Shown piece by piece: positions 17,492 through 26,288 of a stretch of DNA of 64,000 nt. The notes beneath the pieces are model-generated. The model was not told the origin of the DNA. It worked only from the letters and a program-made list of their open reading frames with translations, and searched no databases. Position 1 is the stretch's first letter, and each line of letters begins with the position of its first letter. Source of the stretch: Oscillospiraceae bacterium. GTDB taxonomy: Bacteria; Bacillota; Clostridia; Oscillospirales; Oscillospiraceae. The position numbers and the translations under genes are program-made. The stretch spans positions 1 through 64,000 of the forward strand of contig SVLS01000003.1 in NCBI GenBank assembly GCA_015067835.1. The letters are read 5' to 3'.

Positions 17492-18985
17492 GTGGCCAAG
17501 CGTATGCCTATGTTTTACAGTGCTATTTTACTGACCGCAGTGAATCTTCTCCTGCGATTCGTTGGTACATCCTTTCAGGTCTATCTGTCAGGCCGCATTG
17601 GGCCGGAGGGAATCGGGCTGCTGCAGCTGGTGCTGAGCGTAGGCTCTATGGCAATGGTTGCAGGAATGGCAGGAATTCGTACCTCAACGATGTATCTGAC
17701 CGCGGAAGAGCTGGGAAGAAAACACCCGGAACGGGTTGTATGGGTGCTGTCCGGCTGCGTCATATACAGCCTGATTGCCAGCCTCAGTGTGGCAGCCGGA
17801 GTTTGGATATACGCTCCACAAATTGCGCAGTACTGGATTGGACATCCGGAGGTTGTGGATTCAGTGCGACTATTTTCCGCTTTTTTACCGGTTAACTGTC
17901 TTTGCGGCGTTATGATTGGCTATTTTACAGGTGCAAACCGCATTGGAACTCTGGCAGCCGTGGAGGTAGCAGAGCAATTCTGCACGATGGTATGCACCAT
18001 CGCCCTTTTGTCCATCTGGGCAGGTCACGATGCAGCAAAATCCTGTCAGGCAGTCATTCTGGGAAGCGGTCTGGGCGCGCTGCTCACCTTAACCTGCCTT
18101 GTGGTTTTGCGAATAAGAGAAAAAGCCCCAAAATCCCAACGCATTCCTATCGGAAAACGTTTACGGCAGACTGCCATTCCCCTCGCCCTTGCTGATAACC
18201 TGCGCACCGGCATTTCAACGGTAGAGAATCTGATGGTTCCACGGCGCTTGGGACTTTATCAGGGAATTGCTTCTCCCTTGGCAACCTTTGGAATTATTTG
18301 CGGAATGGTTTTTCCCATTCTCACCTTTCCAATGGCCATTCTATTTGGACTGACAGAGCTTCTGGTACCGGAGCTGGCTCGCTGTAATGCCTCCGGCAGT
18401 CCTGGCAGGATTGCATATCTGGTCAAAAGAAGCCTGCGGATTGCTCTGATATTTGGAACGCTATGCAGCTGCATTCTGTTCCTGGGAGCGCAGGGGTTAT
18501 GTCAGAAACTATATCAAAATGCAGAAGCCGGACGCTATTTACAATGGTTTGCCCCACTGGCCATTTTGCTGTACTGCGATGCGGTAACAGATGCTATGAT
18601 CAAGGGGCTTGGGCAACAACGCGCATCCGTGCGCTACAATATTTGTACAAATTTTCTGGATGTGGTGCTTCTATATCTTCTTCTGCCCCGCTTTGGCATT
18701 CTGGGTTATTTTTTCAGCTTTACTGTCACCCACATTATCAATTTTATTCTGAGTCTGCGACGGCTATTGAGAATTTCCGGTGTTCATATAAACATTTCTA
18801 TGGTTTTGCGCACCTTGCTCGCCGCAGTTCTTGCAGGATATCTTGCGCATTTTACTTCATCTTCCACTTTAGGTGTTGCTGCGGGTATTGCCATACTGGG
18901 AAGCCTGTTCATTTTGCTAAAGGTCGTTACAAAAGAGGATTTTTACTGGCTTCTGCGGCTGATTAGAATAAAAAACAGACCGTAA
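17492..18985 (+). CDS. SpoVB-like polysaccharide/lipid flippase
   Basis: 497 residues with about 13-14 membrane helices. The start (FYSAILLTAVNLLLRFVGTSFQ) and the motif GRIGPEGIGLLQL are typical of the MATE/MviN-like polysaccharide biosynthesis family that includes stage V sporulation protein B. Such proteins flip lipid-linked glycans; SpoVB acts in spore cortex formation. Here the spore role is inferred only. The GTG start at 17492 has AGGGGGG eight bases upstream inside a terminator hairpin. Confidence 0.85.
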   Translation: MAKRMPMFYSAILLTAVNLLLRFVGTSFQVYLSGRIGPEGIGLLQLVLSVGSMAMVAGMAGIRTSTMYLTAEELGRKHPERVVWVLSGCVIYSLIASLSVAAGVWIYAPQIAQYWIGHPEVVDSVRLFSAFLPVNCLCGVMIGYFTGANRIGTLAAVEVAEQFCTMVCTIALLSIWAGHDAAKSCQAVILGSGLGALLTLTCLVVLRIREKAPKSQRIPIGKRLRQTAIPLALADNLRTGISTVENLMVPRRLGLYQGIASPLATFGIICGMVFPILTFPMAILFGLTELLVPELARCNASGSPGRIAYLVKRSLRIALIFGTLCSCILFLGAQGLCQKLYQNAEAGRYLQWFAPLAILLYCDAVTDAMIKGLGQQRASVRYNICTNFLDVVLLYLLLPRFGILGYFFSFTVTHIINFILSLRRLLRISGVHINISMVLRTLLAAVLAGYLAHFTSSSTLGVAAGIAILGSLFILLKVVTKEDFYWLLRLIRIKNRP

Positions 18986-19000
18986 TCGGTCTGTTTTTTA
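18968..19000. terminator. Bidirectional terminator
   Basis: AAAAAACAGACCG and CGGTCTGTTTTTT around the TAA stop of the flippase gene. It also serves the permease gene on the opposite strand. Confidence 0.9.
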
Positions 19001-20140
19001 TTATCGAAGTATCATACACAGTAATGTTAAAACAATTAAAAAACCAAAATTGAACAGGCTGAATATAAGAATATAGCGACCGGATTTTTTCGGATTGTGC
19101 TTTGTATATTCCCGAAAAGTAATCAAGCTTGCCAAAGAGGAAATCAATGTGCCTACGCCGCCGATGTTGACACCCAGCAGCAGCTCACGGTAATTTTCAG
19201 TAAACTGAGAAAGCAGAATGCTGGACGGTACATTGCTGATAACCTGACAGGAAGCGATACTCACAAGAAGCGTATCCCACTCCAGAAGCCCGGACAACAG
19301 ATTTCTGACTGCATCAATTCTAGCCATATTACCGGAGAAAATAAAGAAGAAAACAAAGGTAAGCAATAGCGGATAATCCACCATTTTCAGGGCTTTGCGG
19401 TCTAAAACCAGAAGCACTCCCGGAATCACAATCAGCCCGACCCAATACGGAATTCCCCGAAAAACAATAGCAATGGAAAGCGCAAACAGCGCAAGGTAGA
19501 CGCCTGTTACAAAGTGACCCAGATGGATTTTTGTTGGCTTCACCGTCAGCGGTTCGGATTTTACGAACAAGCAGCACACCGTAATGAGTGTGATTGCCGC
19601 CAGAAAAGGCAGAAGCATAATGGACAAAAACTCCATATTGGGAATAGAAAACCGGGAATATAGATACAAATTCTGCGGATTTCCAAAGGGAGTCAGCATA
19701 CCGCCCAAATTGGCAGAAATATTCTGCATAATAAAGGTAAAGGCCATATACTTTTCCTTCCCTGTGGTATGCAAAACAAAGTAGCCCAGCGGCAGAAAAG
19801 TTAACAGCGCCATATCATTGGCAATCAGCATAGATCCGATGAAGGTAATATACACCAGTGCCAGAATACTGACCCTTGTTGTGCGGCAGAGCTGAACAAT
19901 TTTTTGCGCCAGCAGATAAAAGAAATTGATATTCTTCAGCGCGCAAACAACTGCCAAAACGCAAAAAAGGCACGCAAGAGTTTTGAAATCAAAATACTGC
20001 AGATATTGCCCGTCAATTGGTACGAAAAAGCAGGTAATCGCCGCCGCGAAAAATGCGATGAGCATCACCGTGTTGTTTTTTGCAAAGCTGAGCAGCCTGG
20101 AAATCAAAAAATCATCTTCTTTCCACAAAATCCTCCACAT
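19001..20140 (-). CDS. SLC13/ArsB-NhaD type anion permease
   Basis: About 380 residues, ten or more membrane helices. FIMQNISANLGGMLTPFGNP and a second SNVPSSILL segment are the two re-entrant motifs of the SLC13/CitM/ArsB superfamily, which moves dicarboxylates, sulfate or other anions; the substrate cannot be read here. The start is uncertain. The ATG at 20140 overlaps a TATAAT promoter box, so the true start may be a TTG at 20107 (LISRLLSFAKNN), which fits relatives better; the next upstream start lies within a terminator hairpin. Confidence 0.8.
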   Translation of the reverse strand: MWRILWKEDDFLISRLLSFAKNNTVMLIAFFAAAITCFFVPIDGQYLQYFDFKTLACLFCVLAVVCALKNINFFYLLAQKIVQLCRTTRVSILALVYITFIGSMLIANDMALLTFLPLGYFVLHTTGKEKYMAFTFIMQNISANLGGMLTPFGNPQNLYLYSRFSIPNMEFLSIMLLPFLAAITLITVCCLFVKSEPLTVKPTKIHLGHFVTGVYLALFALSIAIVFRGIPYWVGLIVIPGVLLVLDRKALKMVDYPLLLTFVFFFIFSGNMARIDAVRNLLSGLLEWDTLLVSIASCQVISNVPSSILLSQFTENYRELLLGVNIGGVGTLISSLASLITFREYTKHNPKKSGRYILIFSLFNFGFLIVLTLLCMILR

Positions 20141-20171
20141 TATAGCAGATTGAAGCCTGTTTCGCAATAAG
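20139..20171 (-). promoter_or_regulatory. Promoter of the SLC13-type permease gene
   Basis: Minus-strand TTGCGA, 17 bases, TATAAT (20139-20144). The transcript would start near 20132, next to GGAGG, so translation must begin downstream of 20130. Confidence 0.6.
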
Positions 20172-20173
20172 AA

Positions 20174-20202
20174 AATGCTGTGGTCATCCACAGCATTTTC
20201 AT
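20174..20202 (-). terminator. Terminator of pepD
   Basis: On the minus strand AAAATGCTGTGG-ATGA-CCACAGCATTTTC, just after the pepD stop. Confidence 0.8.
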
Positions 20203-20207
20203 TTAAA

Positions 20208-21659
20208 TTATAAAGCCTTCAGCACTTCCAGCAGGAATTCCCAGGTACGACGTGTAGATGCAATCTCCAGACGCTCCCGGCTGGTATGAATATCGTGCAT
20301 ATCAGGTCCAATAGACACGCAATCCAACCCCGGCAGCTTTTCGCTAAGAAGACCGCATTCCAATCCGGCGTGGATGGCTACCACCTCCGGCTTTTTGCCG
20401 AACATAGCCGAATAGGTGTCTACCATCACATTACGCAGTGAGGAATCCTTCTTGTACTCCCAGGCCGGGTAATCTCCCATTTCGTCATAGGTGCCACCAT
20501 AAAATGCGGCCAGTTCCTCCAGCCGTTTCAGCAAGTCCCGCTTTTCCTGATTGACGGAGCTGCGTACTGCAAAGGTCAGCGTCAATTCTTCATCCAGGCT
20601 CATCACGCCCAGATTCAGGCTGGTCTGTACAAGACCTTCAATATCCTTGCTCATCGACTGAACGCCGTTGGGTGCAGCATTTAAAAGGGCAATCACCTTA
20701 GCCGAACACTCCGTCGTCAAAGCATTGCCGCCCAATGCGTCAACATCATCGCCCCGGATAACTGCCTCCGGCTCATCAAAGCCTTCCCGGATTTCCTTTT
20801 GCAGCTGGGCTGCAATGTCATTGATGCGTTCAATATGCATTCCAAGTGGAATCAGGGTTGCTTCGCAGGAACGGGGAATGGCGTTGTCCTTTGCACCACC
20901 CTGAAGCTTTGTAATGCACAGCGGCATCAATTTCTGGATGCGGCCGAGAAATTCGCCCATTACTTTGTTGGCGTTGGCAAGGGGTTTGTGAATTTCCACG
21001 CCGGAATGACCTCCCCGCAAGCCCTCAACTGTCAGCTTTACACACGGACCGTACACCACTCTGCGCTCCACAGGGAAATGAATCACGCCTCTTGCGCCGC
21101 CGGCGCAGGAAACTGTAAAAATGCCTTCGTCCTCTGAGTCCAGATTGATCATTGTTCGGCTCTTAAAGCTGGACAGGTCAACACCTGCCGCGCCTTCCAT
21201 ACCGATTTCCTCATCCACAGTGATGATAATTTCCAGCGGCGGATGAGGGATGGATTTGTCTGCAAGCAACGCCAGCATATAAGCAACCGCAATGCCATTG
21301 TCGCCGCCAAGGGTCGTGCCCCGGGCAAAAATGCAGGCATCATCGTGAGCAATATCCAGTCCGTCCGTGTCCATATTCAAAGTACAGTCGGCATCCTTTT
21401 CGCATACCATATCCATGTGTCCTTGAAGAATGACCGGACTGTGATTCTCATAGCCACAGGTTCCATCCTGATACATTACAATATTATTCAGCGCATCCTG
21501 TTCATAACGGATTCCATGCTCCACAGCAAAGGAAACCAGATAATCGCTGATAGCCTTGGTATTACGGGAACCGTGAGGAATGGAGCAAATCTTTTCAAAA
21601 TAGCCGAACACAGATTGCGGTTCCAAATCCCTGAGTTTTCCAAATTCCAAATTTAACAC
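20208..21659 (-). CDS. pepD: Aminoacyl-histidine dipeptidase (PepD)
   Basis: 483 residues. It is an M20-family metallopeptidase of the Xaa-His dipeptidase type. It shows SIPHGSRN near the start, the zinc-site segment LQGHMDMVCEKDADC, TVDEEIGMEGAAG (catalytic Glu), DSEDEGIFTVSCAGG, and a C-terminal IHAGLECGLL. It hydrolyses Xaa-His and other dipeptides in the cytoplasm. The GTG at 21659 is closely preceded by AAAGGG; a TTG at 21650 (EFGKLRDLEPQSVF) gives better spacing. Single gene with its own terminator. Confidence 0.93.
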   Translation of the reverse strand: MLNLEFGKLRDLEPQSVFGYFEKICSIPHGSRNTKAISDYLVSFAVEHGIRYEQDALNNIVMYQDGTCGYENHSPVILQGHMDMVCEKDADCTLNMDTDGLDIAHDDACIFARGTTLGGDNGIAVAYMLALLADKSIPHPPLEIIITVDEEIGMEGAAGVDLSSFKSRTMINLDSEDEGIFTVSCAGGARGVIHFPVERRVVYGPCVKLTVEGLRGGHSGVEIHKPLANANKVMGEFLGRIQKLMPLCITKLQGGAKDNAIPRSCEATLIPLGMHIERINDIAAQLQKEIREGFDEPEAVIRGDDVDALGGNALTTECSAKVIALLNAAPNGVQSMSKDIEGLVQTSLNLGVMSLDEELTLTFAVRSSVNQEKRDLLKRLEELAAFYGGTYDEMGDYPAWEYKKDSSLRNVMVDTYSAMFGKKPEVVAIHAGLECGLLSEKLPGLDCVSIGPDMHDIHTSRERLEIASTRRTWEFLLEVLKAL

Positions 21660-21704
21660 GCCCTTTCATCCCAAATTCTATCACAGATACCGCCTTTTGT
21701 CCAT

Positions 21705-21734
21705 AAAAAACCGCAGGGTCTCCCCTGCGGTTTT
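21705..21734 (-). terminator. Terminator of secG
   Basis: AAAAACCGCAGGG-TCTC-CCCTGCGGTTTT; on the minus strand the T side follows secG. Confidence 0.85.
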
Positions 21735-21745
21735 ATGAATGACAA

Positions 21746-21985
21746 TCAGAACAGATTCAAAGACAGTGTCAGCAGAATCCAAACAAGCGCAATCCACTTG
21801 GTAGCAGATGCCAAAGTTTTATCCAGGTTGCCGCTCTTGCCCTTGCCCATATAGGTTTCCTGGTTGCCGCCAGCCAAAGCACTGGACAGGCCAGCTTCCT
21901 TACCGGACTGGAACAATACCACAGCAACCAAAGCAACGCTGGCGATAACCTCTAAAATTGTCAAAATAATTTCCAAAACTTCCAT
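21746..21985 (-). CDS. secG: Preprotein translocase subunit SecG
   Basis: 79 residues: two membrane helices (EIILTILEVIASVALVAVVL and WIALVWILLTLSLNL) joined by a Gly/Ser-rich loop with LFQSGKEAGLSSALAGG, the SecG signature. It joins SecYE in the membrane channel for protein export. AGGGAGG precedes the ATG. Confidence 0.93.
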   Translation of the reverse strand: MEVLEIILTILEVIASVALVAVVLFQSGKEAGLSSALAGGNQETYMGKGKSGNLDKTLASATKWIALVWILLTLSLNLF

Positions 21986-22077
21986 TAAATTAACCTCCCT
22001 CCAACGGGTGTTTTACAAAATCCTCGCTATTATACCACGGCTTTTTCAAAAAAGCAAGGGGTAATTCAAATTTCTTT

Positions 22078-23205
22078 TTACTTTTGTACCCAGTTGCCGG
22101 ATGCCAAACAGTTCAGGTAACTTTCAATAAAGGGATCCAATGCGCCATCCATAACAGCATTGACATTGGAGGTCTCGCAGCCGGTACGGGTATCCTTTAC
22201 CAAGGTGTAAGGCATAAACACATAGTTGCGGATTTGGCTGCCCCATTCAATTTTTTGCTGAACGCCCTTGATATCGGCAATGGTTGCCAGGTGCTCACGC
22301 TCCCGGATCTCCACCAGCTTGCTTCGCAGCATCCGCAAGCAAGTCTCTTTGTTCTGGAATTGGCTGCGTTCCGTCTGACAGGAAACCACAATGCCGGAGG
22401 CCTTGTGAATCAAGCGAACAGCAGACGACGTCTTGTTAATGTGCTGACCACCGGCGCCAGAAGAACGAAATACCTGCATTTCATACTCATCGGGACGGAT
22501 TTCAAAATCTTCGGAATCATCCTCAATTTCCGGAATAACCTCAATAGCAGAGAAAGAAGTCTGCCGGCGCGCATTGGAGTCAAATGGAGATACACGAACC
22601 AAGCGATGTACCCCGCTCTCCCCTTTCAGGAAGCCGTAAGCATTTTCGCCCTCAACCAGAATGGATGCAGATTTAAGACCTGCCTCGTCACCCTCCTGGA
22701 AATCCAGAATCTTGTAGGTGAAGCCGCTGCGCTCCGCCCAACGGGTGTACATCCGGTAAAGCATCTGGCACCAGTCCTGCGCTTCTGTGCCGCCTGCGCC
22801 TGCCTGAAAGCTCATAATGGAGTTATTCTTATCATACTTGCCTGTCAGCAAGGTTTCCAGACGGCAGGTCTCCATATCATGTGAAAGGATCTCAAAGCCT
22901 TCCTTCAGCTCCGGAAGCATGGAATCGTCATCTTCCTCCTCGGCCATCTCACAGATGGTGAGCAGGTCCTCCCAGGATGAGACCATCTTGTCATAGCGCT
23001 CAATCTTATTTTCCGCCTGCTTGATCTTCATTACAATTTTCTGGCTTTTTTCCGGGTCATCCCAAAAACCGGGTGCCTCCTGCATTGCGTGCAGACGCTC
23101 CAGCTCATTTTTCAGACCCTCCAAATTCAGAGAATTCGCCAAGCCATCCAAGGCAGGTTTGATGTCATTGAGCTTTTGCTTGTAGTTATCAAATTCAATA
23201 TTCAT
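22078..23205 (-). CDS. prfB: Peptide chain release factor 2, single uninterrupted frame
   Basis: 375 residues; GGAG precedes the ATG. The stop-codon-reading SPF motif (VSPFDSNARR) and the peptidyl-hydrolysis GGQ motif (SSGAGGQHINKTSSA) are present. RF2 ends translation at UGA and UAA. Most prfB genes have an in-frame UGA near codon 25 that requires +1 frameshifting and controls the level of RF2. Here that region (LANSLNLEGLKNEL) reads straight through, so this autoregulation is missing. Confidence 0.95.
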   Translation of the reverse strand: MNIEFDNYKQKLNDIKPALDGLANSLNLEGLKNELERLHAMQEAPGFWDDPEKSQKIVMKIKQAENKIERYDKMVSSWEDLLTICEMAEEEDDDSMLPELKEGFEILSHDMETCRLETLLTGKYDKNNSIMSFQAGAGGTEAQDWCQMLYRMYTRWAERSGFTYKILDFQEGDEAGLKSASILVEGENAYGFLKGESGVHRLVRVSPFDSNARRQTSFSAIEVIPEIEDDSEDFEIRPDEYEMQVFRSSGAGGQHINKTSSAVRLIHKASGIVVSCQTERSQFQNKETCLRMLRSKLVEIREREHLATIADIKGVQQKIEWGSQIRNYVFMPYTLVKDTRTGCETSNVNAVMDGALDPFIESYLNCLASGNWVQK

Positions 23206-23342
23206 CAGTTTACTCCTGTTTCCAGTAATTTACACAGTTTTATATATTGTAGCCGAATTTTGGGATTCTGTAAAGAGGAAATAAAGATTTTTTATTTTAC
23301 TTTCAAATTCGTGGATTGCTCCCAAATTATTACAAAAAGACA

Positions 23343-23371
23343 TTGATTTTCAACCTGGTCTATGGTAGAAT
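23343..23371 (+). promoter_or_regulatory. Promoter of the zinc-ribbon gene
   Basis: TTGATT (23343-23348), 17 bases, TAGAAT (23366-23371). Confidence 0.55.
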
Positions 23372-23419
23372 TTGAAGAAATCAGTGTTGCTGATTTTATC
23401 ATTAAAGGAGGTAGCAATT

Positions 23420-24079
23420 ATGTTTTGTCCGAATTGCGGCACGCAATGCTCCGACGGAGCACAATTTTGTTATAACTGTGGCACGGCTCTGAATATTCCC
23501 GTTGAGGCTTCTCAGCCTGTGGAAGAACTGCCTGTCATTGAGGTAGAACCCGTTGTTGATGTGCAGCCTGTCGTTGAGGAAGCGCCCATCACCCCTCAGC
23601 CTGAGCAGGCACAGCAGCCCGTGGAGGCAGAGCCTACATATCAGCAGCCTGTCTATCAGCAACCTGTATACCAACAGCCGGTTTATCAGCAGCCGGTTTA
23701 TCAGCAGCCGGTTTACCAGCAGCCTGCCTATCAGCCCAATCCTGCAAAGGAAGAAACCACTCTGCCCGGCAAGCCCTTTGGTATTGTGGCAATGATTTGC
23801 GGCATCGTTTCACTGTTTCTCGGTCTGATTGGTGTTGCGATTGCGCCCCCGATTCTGGGACCTGCAGCAATCGTCTTCAGCTGTCTGGCAAAGAACAAGG
23901 CTTCCAGCGTTGGTAAGAGCAACGGAATGGCTACCGTTGGTCTGGTTCTGGGTATCGTTTCTCTTGCCTGGTGGCTGACTGCTCTGATTGCATTCCCCCA
24001 GCTGTACTCTGAATTTATGCAGGGCTTTGCTGAGGGCTTCGCCGAAGGCTATTACGGCGGATATTACAGTCCTTTCTAA
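23420..24079 (+). CDS. Zinc-ribbon membrane protein with a YQQPV repeat linker (DUF4190-like)
   Basis: 219 residues; AAAGGAGG precedes ATG 23420. In order: a zinc ribbon (CPNCG...CYNCG, residues 3-26); a Val/Pro/Glu-rich segment; about six repeats of YQQPV (residues about 75-105); and two membrane helices (FGIVAMICGIVSLFLGLIGV and ATVGLVLGIVSLAWWL) of DUF4190 type. The Tyr-rich end is YGGYY. Such proteins are common in clostridia and their role is unknown. The linker DNA is a 15-base tandem repeat. Confidence 0.8.
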   Translation: MFCPNCGTQCSDGAQFCYNCGTALNIPVEASQPVEELPVIEVEPVVDVQPVVEEAPITPQPEQAQQPVEAEPTYQQPVYQQPVYQQPVYQQPVYQQPVYQQPAYQPNPAKEETTLPGKPFGIVAMICGIVSLFLGLIGVAIAPPILGPAAIVFSCLAKNKASSVGKSNGMATVGLVLGIVSLAWWLTALIAFPQLYSEFMQGFAEGFAEGYYGGYYSPF

Positions 24080-24185
24080 ACCGTCCATACATTTTCCGCA
24101 CTTCGGTTTTCTGTCGAAGTGCGGATTCTTTTACGCTGTCAATGTTGACAACCTGCTTGTTTTCCGCTACAATACCTATGGATTT

Positions 24186-24262
<77 letters not shown>

Positions 24263-24296
24263 AAACCGTCTCGAAAGAGGCGGTTTTATTTTTTCT
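24263..24296 (+). terminator. Terminator of tRNA-Arg
   Basis: AAAACCGTCTC-GAAA-GAGGCGGTTTT followed by ATTTTTTC. Confidence 0.85.
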
Positions 24297-24297
24297 G

Positions 24298-24326
24298 TTG
24301 ACAAAGGCAATACCTCGTGTTACGAT
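24298..24326 (+). promoter_or_regulatory. Promoter of the PadR operon
   Basis: A perfect TTGACA (24298-24303), 17 bases, TACGAT (24321-24326). Confidence 0.75.
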
Positions 24327-24348
24327 GTATGCAAAGAGGAGGTATGCT

Positions 24349-24669
24349 ATGGATATTCAGTTGAAGCGTGGTCTCTTGGATGTATGCGTACTGGCTGCAA
24401 TCAAAAGCGAAGATTCTTATGGCTATAAGATTATCAAAGATATGAAGCCTTATATCGAATTATCCGAATCCACACTATACACCATTCTCAAGCGCCTGGA
24501 AACGGCAAATATGCTGACTGTCCGCACAGCAGAGCATGGCGGCAGACTTCGCAAGTATTACCGCATCACCGATGAAGGTCAAAAGCGCATTGAAGATTTT
24601 AAAAAAGAGTGGTCGGAAATTATGCTGATCTATCGGTTTGTAACAAAGGAGGATGATGATAATGTGTAA
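24349..24669 (+). CDS. PadR family transcriptional regulator
   Basis: 106 residues from ATG 24349 (GAGGAGG upstream). Winged helix with KRGLLDVCVLAAI, SYGYKIIKDM, ESTLYTILKRLE and GGRLRKYYRIT, the PadR signature. It probably represses its own operon in response to an unknown signal. The next gene overlaps its end by eight bases and encodes a DUF1700 protein, the usual partner of this PadR type. Confidence 0.92.
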   Translation: MDIQLKRGLLDVCVLAAIKSEDSYGYKIIKDMKPYIELSESTLYTILKRLETANMLTVRTAEHGGRLRKYYRITDEGQKRIEDFKKEWSEIMLIYRFVTKEDDDNV

Positions 24670-25264
24670 ACAGGAGTTCCTTTCACAGCTGCGAAAGGGG
24701 TTATCCAATCTGCCCAAAAATGACATTGAGGAGCATTTGACATTTTACAGCGAAATGATTGACGACCGTATGGAAGAGGGTCTTTCCGAAGAAGAAGCTG
24801 TCGCTGCGATTGGAAGCATTGATACGCTTCTGTCGCAGATTACCGTCGAAACTTCCCTTGTCAAGTCTGAAAAGGAAAAAGTGATGGTAAAACGGAAGTT
24901 AAAAACTTGGGAGATTGTTCTCTTGGTTCTCGGCTCCCCCATTTGGTTTTCCCTGGCAGTTGCGGTCGCATCGGTTGTGTTTTCCCTCTATGTGTCCCTA
25001 TGGGCTGTCATCATTTCCCTCTGGGCTGCCTCTGCTTCCCTGGCAGCCTGCGGCATCGGCTGCATCGCAGCTGGAGTCGGCTATGCTGCAAACGGTTACG
25101 GTTCTTCCGGAATTGCTATGATTGGCTGCGGTCTCATCTGTGCTGGTCTTTCCATTATTATGTTTTACGGTTGTCACTGGGCATCAAAAGGGTTTATTAT
25201 GCTCACAAACAAATTTGCAGTATGGATTAAAAAATGCTTTAGGAAAAAGGAGGTAGCGCAATGA
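24662..25264 (+). CDS. DUF1700 family membrane protein
   Basis: 200 residues; AAAGGAGG lies nine bases before ATG 24662. The N-terminal helical domain (KQEFLSQLRKGLSNLP, DIEEHLTFYSEMIDDR, GLSEEEAVAAIG) is the DUF1700 (HAAS) signature; three or four membrane helices and a basic cytoplasmic end follow. Together with PadR and a DUF4097 protein, it forms a recurrent envelope-stress-like module of Firmicutes. The overlap ATGA links it to the next gene. Confidence 0.88.
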   Translation: MCKQEFLSQLRKGLSNLPKNDIEEHLTFYSEMIDDRMEEGLSEEEAVAAIGSIDTLLSQITVETSLVKSEKEKVMVKRKLKTWEIVLLVLGSPIWFSLAVAVASVVFSLYVSLWAVIISLWAASASLAACGIGCIAAGVGYAANGYGSSGIAMIGCGLICAGLSIIMFYGCHWASKGFIMLTNKFAVWIKKCFRKKEVAQ

Positions 25265-26223
25265 GCAAAAAAGCAAAAGTATGGCTTATCATCGCAGCTT
25301 CGCTGATATTCATTGGAATCATCATTTTTGTAGGGGTAATGACAATGTTGAAATGGGACTTTTTCAAACTGTCAACTGGCAGATATGTGACAAACGAATA
25401 TAAAATATCTGAAAAATTCAACAATTTCGCAATAAAAACTACCACAGCGGATATCTGCTTTGTTGCCGCCACGGACAACACCTGCAGAGTCGTCTGTCAC
25501 GAACAGGAAAATGCGAAGCATTCTGTACTTGTTCAGGGTGATACACTCACAATCAGCATATCCGACAACAGAAAATGGTATGAATATATCGGCATTCATT
25601 TTACCTCACCGAAAATTACCGTTTTCCTACCGGAAGCGGAATATGCCTCCCTCCTTATTACGGGAGGAACCGGTGATGTCGAAATCCCAAAGGATTTCAC
25701 CTTCACAAACGCTGATATTTCTCTCAGCACCGGCAGCATCAAGCTTGACTCCTCCGCCTCCGGGTATGTGAAGACAAAGACAAATACCGGTAATATTCGT
25801 GTTCAGAGCCTGTCGGCAGGTGCATTGGATTTATCCGTCTCAACAGGCAATATCACGGTCTCTGATGTTTCCTGCACAGGCGATGTACAGATCAATGTTT
25901 CCACCGGAGAAACAAAGCTGACCGATGTGTCCTGCAGAAATTTCATATCCAACGGAAGCACCGGCTATGTTTCAATGAAGAATGTGCTTGCTGCAGAGAA
26001 ATTCACAATTACCAGAAGCACCGGCGATATAAGATTTGAAGGCTCGGATGCTCAAGAAATCTTTATGGAAACTGATACCGGCGACATTCGCGGCAGCCTG
26101 CTTTCCAGCAAAGTATTTCTGGCTGACAGCGGAACAGGCAAAGTGGATGTTCCCAAGACCGTAACCGGTGGTAAATGCCAGGTTCATACCGACACGGGTG
26201 ATATTAAAATCACGATCAATTAG
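25261..26223 (+). CDS. DUF4097 beta-strand repeat surface protein
   Basis: 320 residues. One N-terminal membrane helix (WLIIAASLIFIGIIIFVGVM), then a long right-handed beta-helix with repeats of the form STG-(D/N/S)-I (SLSTGSI, KTNTGNI, SVSTGNI, STGE, RSTGDI, TDTGDI), as in DUF4097 putative adhesins. It is likely a single-pass protein facing the outside; the function is unknown. Last gene of the PadR operon. Confidence 0.88.
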   Translation: MSKKAKVWLIIAASLIFIGIIIFVGVMTMLKWDFFKLSTGRYVTNEYKISEKFNNFAIKTTTADICFVAATDNTCRVVCHEQENAKHSVLVQGDTLTISISDNRKWYEYIGIHFTSPKITVFLPEAEYASLLITGGTGDVEIPKDFTFTNADISLSTGSIKLDSSASGYVKTKTNTGNIRVQSLSAGALDLSVSTGNITVSDVSCTGDVQINVSTGETKLTDVSCRNFISNGSTGYVSMKNVLAAEKFTITRSTGDIRFEGSDAQEIFMETDTGDIRGSLLSSKVFLADSGTGKVDVPKTVTGGKCQVHTDTGDIKITIN

Positions 26224-26230
26224 TCAAGAC

Positions 26231-26259
26231 TTGACAAGGAAAATCGCCCGTGTTATAGT
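26231..26259 (+). promoter_or_regulatory. Promoter of the glycoside-hydrolase-like gene
   Basis: TTGACA (26231-26236), 17 bases, TATAGT (26254-26259). Confidence 0.75.
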
Positions 26260-26288
26260 GCATTTATCAAGTAAAAAGGAGTAGTATA

